A stretch of 64,000 bases of DNA, taken from positions 3,276-67,275 of the forward strand of contig JBCDLC010000015.1 of assembly GCA_038745855.1 (NCBI GenBank). The letters run 5' to 3'. Below are positions 26,649 to 33,216 of the stretch, piece by piece. The notes under the pieces are model-generated. The model was not told the origin of the DNA, made no database searches, and was given only the letters and a program-made list of their open reading frames with translations. The translations under genes and the position numbers were made by a program. The stretch comes from UBA5336 sp038745855. GTDB lineage: Bacteria; Pseudomonadota; Alphaproteobacteria; Caulobacterales; Hyphomonadaceae. Position 1 is the first letter of the stretch. Each line of letters starts with the position of its first letter.

Positions 26649-26835
26649 GCGTGCATCGGCGTGTTCCGCAAGGTATCAACCGACTTGCGACGAAGAAGCC
26701 TCAAACTTCAAAACGTAAGAACAAGGGGTGTCTCCGCCACCAGAACGAATAGAGGGGCTCTGCTAAGCGCGATCGGATACGCCCAGATAGGATGCGCTCA
26801 GTTCAATAGAGTTTCTATGACGCTGGTGACGCGGA

Positions 26836-28419
26836 TCACTCCCACTCGATAGTGCCTGGGGGTTTTGAGGTGATGTCGTAGACGACGCGGTTCACGCCGC
26901 TGACCTCATTGATAATGCGCGTGGCCACGCGGCCGAGAAAGTCGTGTTCGAAAGGGTAGTAATCGGCTGTCATGCCGTCCGTGCTCGTGACCGCACGGAG
27001 AGCAAGGACGCTCTCGTAGGTGCGCTCGTCACCCATCACGCCAACGGTATTTACGGGCAGGAGCACGCTGAAGGCCTGCCATATTTCGTCGTAGAGCCCT
27101 GCAGCGTGAATTTCCTCCAGATAGATCGCATCGGCCATCCGAAGCCGGTCAGCCTTGTCGCGTGTGACCTCGCCAGGAATACGGATGGCGAGGCCTGGCC
27201 CAGGGAACGGGTGGCGGCGAATGAAAGGTTCGGGCAGGCCAAGTTCCCTACCGAGGGCGCGGACTTCATCCTTGAACAGTTCCCGCAAGGGTTCGACCAG
27301 AGCCATGTCCATTCGCTCGGGTAAACCGCCCACATTATGGTGCGACTTGATGGTCACGCTTGGCCCACCCAGGGCGCTGACGCTTTCGATGACGTCAGGA
27401 TAAAGCGTGCCCTGGGCTAGGAAATCCGCCCGCTGGTTCGTCGTCGAGTCCATCTTTTCGGCTTCGGCCTCAAAAACGTCGATGAACAGGCCGCCGATGA
27501 TCTTTCGCTTACGCTCAGGATCAGAGACGCCTGCAAGGGCGCCGAGGAAGGTGTCGCTTGCGTCCACATGGATGAGCGGAATGTTGTAATGCTCGCGAAA
27601 GAGGGAGACGACCTGATCGCTCTCGCCGAGGCGCATCAGACCATGGTCGACGTAGACGCAAGTGAGTTGGTCGCCGATCGCTTCGTGGATGAGGACCGCT
27701 GCAACGGAACTGTCGACACCGCCTGATAGACCGCAAATCACGCGGCCCGCTCCAACCTGCTTTCGGATCTTCTCGATTGCTTCGGAACGGTAGGCGGCCA
27801 TTGTCCAGTCGCCAGCCATTTCAGCAACGCCGTGGGTGAAGTTCTTGAGAAGTCGTGCACCCGAAGGCGTGTGAACCACTTCGGGATGAAACTGGGTGCC
27901 GTAAAAGCGTCTCTCGGGGTCGGCGATCACCGCGAAGGGCGCACCAGGGGATCGGGCGATGACAGTGAAGCCCGGCGCGATATCGGCCACATGGTCGTCA
28001 TGGCTCATCCAAACCTGCTCGTGCTCGCCACCGCCAAAGAGGCCCTCAAACAGAGGGTCTGCCGTTTCGACTGGCTCTATAAAGGCGCGGCCGAATTCCC
28101 GGCTCTCGCCGCTTTCAACCCGGCCGCCCAATTGGTTCATCATGACCTGCTGCCCGTAGCAGATGCCAAGGATAGGCACGCCGGCTTCGAACACCGCGGG
28201 ATCGGCACGCGGGCTGTCTTCAGCCGTAACGCTGGCCGGCCCACCTGATAAGATGATGGCTTTGGGACCATAGGCACCCAAAAAGGCTGCATCGATTGCG
28301 TTGAAAGGATGGATCTCGCAGTAGATACCGCTTTCCCGCAGGCGTCGGGCGATGAGTTGCGTGACCTGGGATCCGAAATCGATGATGAGGGCACGCTCGT
28401 GCCGCGATTGGTTAGTCAT
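26836..28419 (-). CDS. guaA: GMP synthase (glutamine-hydrolysing)
   Basis: Converts XMP to GMP using glutamine and ATP. 527 residues from ATG 28419; a longer frame to 28515 overlaps the GNAT gene. The N-terminal class I glutaminase has GICYGQQVMM (catalytic Cys) and QFHPEVVHTP (His-Glu). The ATP pyrophosphatase P-loop is VICGLSGGVDSSVAAVL. The C-terminal dimerisation domain ends YDITSKPPGTIEWE, the invariant family end. Its start overlaps the stop of the upstream GNAT gene by eight bases. Confidence 0.98.
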   Translation of the reverse strand: MTNQSRHERALIIDFGSQVTQLIARRLRESGIYCEIHPFNAIDAAFLGAYGPKAIILSGGPASVTAEDSPRADPAVFEAGVPILGICYGQQVMMNQLGGRVESGESREFGRAFIEPVETADPLFEGLFGGGEHEQVWMSHDDHVADIAPGFTVIARSPGAPFAVIADPERRFYGTQFHPEVVHTPSGARLLKNFTHGVAEMAGDWTMAAYRSEAIEKIRKQVGAGRVICGLSGGVDSSVAAVLIHEAIGDQLTCVYVDHGLMRLGESDQVVSLFREHYNIPLIHVDASDTFLGALAGVSDPERKRKIIGGLFIDVFEAEAEKMDSTTNQRADFLAQGTLYPDVIESVSALGGPSVTIKSHHNVGGLPERMDMALVEPLRELFKDEVRALGRELGLPEPFIRRHPFPGPGLAIRIPGEVTRDKADRLRMADAIYLEEIHAAGLYDEIWQAFSVLLPVNTVGVMGDERTYESVLALRAVTSTDGMTADYYPFEHDFLGRVATRIINEVSGVNRVVYDITSKPPGTIEWE

Positions 28420-29035
28420 GAGGTTCGTTAGCGGATTCCCGGGGCGCCCGCCACATTGGTGCCATGGGAGGCGCATCGTCCCCTGCGGAAAATTTTCCCA
28501 TCTGCTCGAAACCATGGGCCACGTAGAAGCCGTGGTTTACGGGATTGGAGTTCTCCAGGTAAATGGGCATCCCCTGACGATCGCAGGCCGCGAGAACCGG
28601 CGCGAGTAACGCCTTGCCGATGCCCTGTCCCTGGGCTTCAGGCCGGGCGCCGATAGTGAAGAGGTAAAGGTGGGGCGCTGTTGGATGATGTTCCTGCATG
28701 AGCCTTTGCAGGGCTTCACCGCGCGCCAGCGCTCCCGAATTGCCGAGCCGGAGTTGGCCGAGCGCAAAAGCGGCCATGGTGAGGGATGATGGTTTTCCCG
28801 CGCTGGCCGATGGCATCCACATCGTCGCCCCACCACCGGAGTGCAGGTGGCACACACCCCAGGCTACATAGACATCGCGGGCGAGCACGCGAAGCATGGA
28901 TAGAATTGCCCGCGGCGATCGGAAGACCCAGGACATCACGGGGTCATCGGCAAACGCTTCAGCCGTAATCGCTGCTACGGCTTTCCAGTCTGAGCGCCGG
29001 GCAGCACGGATTTCTGCCGGAAGTACGATATCCAT
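28412..29035 (-). CDS. GNAT family N-acetyltransferase
   Basis: 207 residues from ATG 29035. The acetyl-CoA site is LFTIGARPEAQGQGIGKALL (motif A, Q-x-x-G-x-G). YLENSNPVNHGFYVAHGFEQMG is motif B with the usual Asn and aromatic residues. The N-terminal ADDPVMSWVFRSPRA resembles the uncharacterised branch found beside many housekeeping genes. The substrate is unknown. It is co-transcribed with guaA. Confidence 0.88.
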   Translation of the reverse strand: MDIVLPAEIRAARRSDWKAVAAITAEAFADDPVMSWVFRSPRAILSMLRVLARDVYVAWGVCHLHSGGGATMWMPSASAGKPSSLTMAAFALGQLRLGNSGALARGEALQRLMQEHHPTAPHLYLFTIGARPEAQGQGIGKALLAPVLAACDRQGMPIYLENSNPVNHGFYVAHGFEQMGKFSAGDDAPPMAPMWRAPRESANEPHD

Positions 29036-29136
29036 CTCTTTCTGGCTCCTCTCATCTCCGCTGAGCCGGGTCGTCGGTGTCATTACCAAAGCCCACATGG
29101 TTGCGGCGCACCACACATTTCGTGCAGGACATCACG

Positions 29137-30456
29137 ATGCGTACAGGCGGCCGTATGAGCGCGGCGATCTCTGTCCTTGATGACGTTCTCTCGCGCCGGA
29201 CCCCCGTCAACGTGGCCGTGCGTGATTGGGGCAAGCGGGCCCGCTATGCCGGTGCGAAAGACCGTGCGTGGATCTCCGGTCTTGTGCTTGATGCGCTTCG
29301 CCGGAGGAATTCACTGGCCCACGCCATGGCGGATAACGGCGCGCCCCGAAGCGATCCGCGCGCACTTGTGCTGGCGGCTTTGCGTCATGCCTGGAACATG
29401 CCGGTGCGCGACATCGAACAGGCTTGCTATGATCAACACGGGCCGACGCCGCTCACGGAAGCCGAACGAAGCGCCCTGATCCTAGCACCCGATCCAGGCG
29501 CGGCACTTCATGTACAGGGCGACTTTCCTGAATGGCTGTCCGCCCCTATGACGCGGGTATTCGGAGAGAAGGCCGTCATTGAAGCCCAGGCGATGACCGT
29601 GCGGGCCCCAGTCGATGTCCGGGTAAACACGCTGAAGGCAGACGCCGAGAAAGCTGGAAAGGCGCTCCAGTCTGCGCAGGCGCGGCCGTTGTCATTGTTG
29701 GGGGCAGCATTCCGCATTCCGGCATCGGATCCGAGCCAACGGGAGACCAGCCTGCAAGCCATCCCGGCTTATTCCAAAGGCTGGGTCGAAGTTCAGGACG
29801 CCGGCTCCCAGATCGCAGCCGCAGCCGCCAACGTGCGCCCCGGTGAACAGGTGCTGGACCTTTGCGCGGGAGGCGGGGGCAAGACGCTTGCCCTGGCTGC
29901 AGCGATGGAAGGCAAAGGCCAAGTCTTAGCCTACGATATCGACGGCCGCCGATTGTCAGCGTTAATCCCGCGTCTCCAGCGCTCGGGCGCTCATAACGTG
30001 CAATTGATGCATCCGCGCGACGCAAATGTGCTCGAACCGCTACGCGGCGACATGGACTGTGTGTTTGTCGATGCGCCGTGTACAGGCACGGGAACGTGGC
30101 GACGGAAACCGGACACAAAGTGGCGCGTCAGCGAAAAGGCGCTCGCTGCCCGGCAGGCCGAGCAAGCCGAAATCCTGGAAACGGCAGCAGCGTTTGTCAA
30201 ACACGGCGGCCGCATCCTTTACGCGACCTGTTCATTCCTCATGGAGGAAGGCGAAGACCAGGTTTCCAGCTTCCTGCGTGCCCATTCAGATTTCCAACAG
30301 GAAGACGCGGCAGAAGCCGCAATTGAAAGCGGATTGCTCACAAGCGAGGGGGCAGCGGTGCTCCGCGCGCACAAAGAGCCTGGCGGCGCTGTCCGCCTCA
30401 CGCCGCACCGCGCCGATACGGACGGCTTTTTCTTTGCCACGCTGCGCCGACGCTGA
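29137..30456 (+). CDS. RsmB/NOP-family rRNA cytosine-C5 methyltransferase
   Basis: 439 residues. The N-terminal helical NusB-like domain (about residues 5-130) precedes a Rossmann methyltransferase domain. Landmarks are VLDLCAGGGGKTLALAAAM (SAM-binding), VFVDAPCTGTGTWRRKPDTKW (motif IV with its Cys) and LYATCSFLMEEGEDQV (motif VI with the catalytic TCS Cys). The end is TDGFFFATLRR. The start at 29137 has AGGA nine bases upstream; an ATG at 29155 is an alternative. The probable product is m5C967-type 16S rRNA modification. Confidence 0.92.
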   Translation: MRTGGRMSAAISVLDDVLSRRTPVNVAVRDWGKRARYAGAKDRAWISGLVLDALRRRNSLAHAMADNGAPRSDPRALVLAALRHAWNMPVRDIEQACYDQHGPTPLTEAERSALILAPDPGAALHVQGDFPEWLSAPMTRVFGEKAVIEAQAMTVRAPVDVRVNTLKADAEKAGKALQSAQARPLSLLGAAFRIPASDPSQRETSLQAIPAYSKGWVEVQDAGSQIAAAAANVRPGEQVLDLCAGGGGKTLALAAAMEGKGQVLAYDIDGRRLSALIPRLQRSGAHNVQLMHPRDANVLEPLRGDMDCVFVDAPCTGTGTWRRKPDTKWRVSEKALAARQAEQAEILETAAAFVKHGGRILYATCSFLMEEGEDQVSSFLRAHSDFQQEDAAEAAIESGLLTSEGAAVLRAHKEPGGAVRLTPHRADTDGFFFATLRRR

Positions 30457-30563
30457 CAATTAACGACCGCTTCCGCTAGGTGTGCTGGGCCGTTCCAGCG
30501 GTTATTCCCGCCGAAAAGGTTGGTGCATTATCAGTGCCTCAGGTCGCAGCGAGTTGGAGGCAG

Positions 30564-31949
30564 TCATGACCCAGGTAAACTGCCCCTTCCAAATCGGAAA
30601 GAACAGCTATTCTTCTGGATTTGTAGGTGTTCACACATGCGCTTGACGGGCGCGTCATAGGCCGCGAGACGTCGGAGTTCGCGGTTTATGGATTTGCATG
30701 GAGTGGCCTTGCCAGTCGGGCATAGGTGGTCGGCGAGGTCTAGCAGGCCCACGTTGATGTCGATGGTTCTGCAGAAATCCTTGAAATCCGCCATGGCATT
30801 CGCAAGGCATGCCAAGGTTTCAGCGCACGGAGCGTTGCGCACTCTGCCCGGCGGGCGAGAGGGTCGGTCACCGCCGGCGGCAAACGTACGGACGAGGTGA
30901 GTGAGGCGGGCTTGTGGGCTCGGATGGGTACGAGAAACCGCGGCAAACCGCCCGTACCGGCCGTGCCGGGCTCGTTCGAACAAGCCCATGGCTATAAATG
31001 CACAAAAGATTAGGAGGCGGCGACGCTGCGGTCCCGTAAGAGTGGCAAACGCTATTGAGCCAGGCACATCCATGGCCTGTACATCACGCTCATAGGAATT
31101 AAACATGCCCTGCCCACTTGCGAATGGTGTCCGGTCAAGCGCCACGCTTAAATCCGTCGCCCACACGTCTGCCTGCAATTCCATCACCTGACGCACATCG
31201 TCCTTGTCAAACGGAGCAATAGGAGGCGTGCCATCGCCGCAAAATTCATGAGCCCACCGGTCGAGCGCATGACCCGACGCATTTTCCTCCCCTACATCGA
31301 TAATCGACAGTCCGGATGGGTGGGGTCCCCACAGCCGGTTCAACAAGTCGAGGTGGCAAAGGGCAAGGTGCGCAACCTCGTGCAGCAAAGCCCAGCGTAG
31401 AGTGAGCTGAAAAAGAAGGTCATGCTGCCTAAGTCGCGACGGATCAAAAGGAAGCCCACCGGTGACATCTTCGGCCGTGAAGGCCCGCTCGCGGAGCGAC
31501 GTATAGTCGTGAAAATGATGGGCGTCGCTAGGCCTCTGGCTCTGACAGCTCTGGATTTTGGCGGGCCGGACGCCCCCGTCAGCGAAGAAGACGGCGCCTT
31601 GGGACAGGTGGGTCAGAATGGCGTCCTCGAGGGCGAGGCAGAAACCGATGGAAACAGACAGGATCGCGGTGCCACAAGGTATGAATCGGGCCCGGCCACC
31701 GGTTGCCCAATTCGCGGTGTCGATCTCGATTATACCGTTGGCGAGGACGGCCGGGTCCATTGCGTTGAGATCCAATACGAGACCCGCGGCAACCTGTTGT
31801 GCTTCAATTGTCAGGTTGTTGATCAGCTCGACCGAAAAGTTCCCGTCCAACGACGAAATCGGTGCTTCTAACGGCAACGGTCGATCTTCCGGCGCCGCGC
31901 CGAAGTGTTTCAATCTAAGCGCGACGCTTGGGCGGGGCGACCAGTTCAT
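30564..31949 (-). CDS. M48-like zinc metallopeptidase domain protein, no membrane segment
   Basis: 461 residues. Residues 190-194 are HEVAH, continuing LALCH. MELQADVWA supplies an E-x-x-x-D at 257-261, and SRTHPSPQARL follows at 339-349. HExxH, ExxxD and HPS in this order and spacing are the M48 peptidase signature, although M48 enzymes are usually membrane-anchored. Here I see neither a signal peptide nor a clear transmembrane span. The N-terminal 150 residues and the Cys-containing C-terminus are unrecognised. The start overlaps the HTH gene 31915-32898 by 35 bp. An HTH gene coupled to an HExxH protease recalls ImmR-ImmA or PprI/IrrE-type derepression pairs; that role is inference. Confidence 0.7.
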   Translation of the reverse strand: MNWSPRPSVALRLKHFGAAPEDRPLPLEAPISSLDGNFSVELINNLTIEAQQVAAGLVLDLNAMDPAVLANGIIEIDTANWATGGRARFIPCGTAILSVSIGFCLALEDAILTHLSQGAVFFADGGVRPAKIQSCQSQRPSDAHHFHDYTSLRERAFTAEDVTGGLPFDPSRLRQHDLLFQLTLRWALLHEVAHLALCHLDLLNRLWGPHPSGLSIIDVGEENASGHALDRWAHEFCGDGTPPIAPFDKDDVRQVMELQADVWATDLSVALDRTPFASGQGMFNSYERDVQAMDVPGSIAFATLTGPQRRRLLIFCAFIAMGLFERARHGRYGRFAAVSRTHPSPQARLTHLVRTFAAGGDRPSRPPGRVRNAPCAETLACLANAMADFKDFCRTIDINVGLLDLADHLCPTGKATPCKSINRELRRLAAYDAPVKRMCEHLQIQKNSCSFRFGRGSLPGS

Positions 31950-32898
31950 GGGCTCTCCGTTTCCTTGGAGGAACTGCGCATCCAGAAGTCAGCGGATAAG
32001 AGCCCTGAATACGCGCGGCAGCGGTGTTACCCTCCGGTCCGCTCGCAATCGCATCCGCTGGACCGGGAACAATGGCAGGTCTCCGGCCCCGCACAAAAAG
32101 GGAAACAACGCCCCAGCGCCAAGTCCCGGACCGCTGGTCATCGAGTAATTCCTCGACAAACACCTGCTCCCGGGAAGGGTCGAATAGCAGAGGGTCGGTT
32201 CGCTGGCGCACAAAAGGAGGGGTCGAAGCGTCCAACTCAATCACGAAAAGCTTGCAGGGGCCCTCGGCCTTCATCGTCCAATATTCATTCCTTGGAATTT
32301 GCTCGGGATAGGTGGTGACCCGACCATCATGGCTTGGTCCGGGCGATAACCAGAACCAGCCATCTGCGCTGCTGGCGATGACGACCACGGAACGGCCCTT
32401 GCGGGCGGGTACCACCAACGCAATGCGCGCCCTTGGAACAATCTCGATTTCGTCATCGGCTGTAGCGAGAGGTTCCTCGATCATGCCGAGCCCATCGCCT
32501 TCGACGAAAACGTCGATCTCCAGTTCGGCGGGCTTGCGCTGAAGGACATCCAACAGGGGGGTCCGGACCGTCCCGATGAGACGGCGCCGGAACGCTTTGT
32601 GGTCGGCACGGGTCCAGAGATCGAAGGCTTCATCCGGGTTGATATGTTCGGATGACAGGTCCGCATACCAAGCAGCAAGCTGTTTGATGTGGGCGGTCTT
32701 CACACGGCCCTGGGGACGCGCTCTGTCCCTTACGCCATTTCGCCAGGCCGCGACGGTGGTTTTGGAAATCTCCAGACGCTTGGCGGTCTGGGCATCACTC
32801 ACCGGAAAGTCGCCCGCTTGGGAACGCGCCACGCCAACCTCATAGAGCGTATCGAGTTTACGTCCCATGTCCGGACAATCGGCGACGTCTTTCGGCAT
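31915..32898 (-). CDS. HTH DNA-binding protein with unknown C-terminal domain
   Basis: 327 residues. An N-terminal helix-turn-helix lies at about residues 32-60 (SDAQTAKRLEISKTTVAAWRNG). A helical linker follows (KQLAAWYADLSSEHINPDEAFDLW). A beta-rich C-terminal domain of about 140 residues contains PRARIALVVPARKGRSVVVI and DGWFWLSPG. The last 60 residues are disordered and basic. It is transcribed away from the decarboxylase-SET operon. The 114-bp gap between this start and the small ORF at 33013 holds an inverted and a direct repeat, so it is a candidate regulator of both units. Translation of the protease gene starts inside this one. Confidence 0.72.
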   Translation of the reverse strand: MPKDVADCPDMGRKLDTLYEVGVARSQAGDFPVSDAQTAKRLEISKTTVAAWRNGVRDRARPQGRVKTAHIKQLAAWYADLSSEHINPDEAFDLWTRADHKAFRRRLIGTVRTPLLDVLQRKPAELEIDVFVEGDGLGMIEEPLATADDEIEIVPRARIALVVPARKGRSVVVIASSADGWFWLSPGPSHDGRVTTYPEQIPRNEYWTMKAEGPCKLFVIELDASTPPFVRQRTDPLLFDPSREQVFVEELLDDQRSGTWRWGVVSLFVRGRRPAIVPGPADAIASGPEGNTAAARIQGSYPLTSGCAVPPRKRRAHELVAPPKRRA

Positions 32899-32924
32899 CG
32901 TCCCCTCGCTTATCCGTTCCTTGG

Positions 32925-32941
32925 GCCGAACAGCGTTCGGC
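32925..32941. promoter_or_regulatory. Inverted repeat, probable operator in divergent promoter
   Basis: GCCGAAC, AGC, GTTCGGC: perfect 7-bp arms with a three-base centre, midway between the divergent HTH gene and the 33013 operon. It could be a repressor site; it is also a possible RNA hairpin in the plus-strand leader. Confidence 0.45.
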
Positions 32942-32943
32942 TC

Positions 32944-32984
32944 TTAGCCAGTCGCGAGCACACAATTTTCCATTTAGTCAGTCG
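32944..32984. promoter_or_regulatory. Two direct repeats spaced about three helical turns
   Basis: TTAGCCAGTCG at 32944-32954 and TTAGTCAGTCG at 32974-32984 match at 10 of 11 bases with starts 30 bp apart. This same-face spacing is typical of cooperative regulator sites. They lie just upstream of the small ORF at 33013. Confidence 0.45.
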
Positions 32985-33012
32985 TGTCTTCGAAAGTGCG
33001 AGGAGACGGTCC

Positions 33013-33216
33013 ATGGCGATCAAATCAGATGTGAAAACGAAGAACGCAGATATTGGAGAAAGTCGTGAGCGAGGAAAGAGCCACTCACTATACAGTTGCG
33101 CAACCTCTCTCGATCGCCCCCTCGGCGAAACACTGTTTCGGGCAGCTTTCGTAGATCGGAGGCGGCGGGCCAGCACGTCAGCACCAAACGCGAGCGCGCT
33201 GGAGGACAACGCATGA
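33013..33216 (+). CDS. Small ORF translationally coupled to the decarboxylase-SET gene
   Basis: 67 residues starting MAIKSDVKTKNADIGESRER and ending ASALEDNA. A strong ribosome-binding site (AGGAG at 33001-33005) sits seven bases before ATG 33013, and the TGA overlaps the next start as ATGA. These two signals are the case for it. The protein is basic and hydrophilic, with one Cys, and I recognise no family. It could be a leader peptide, a peptide substrate or a coupling device. Confidence 0.5.
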   Translation: MAIKSDVKTKNADIGESRERGKSHSLYSCATSLDRPLGETLFRAAFVDRRRRASTSAPNASALEDNA

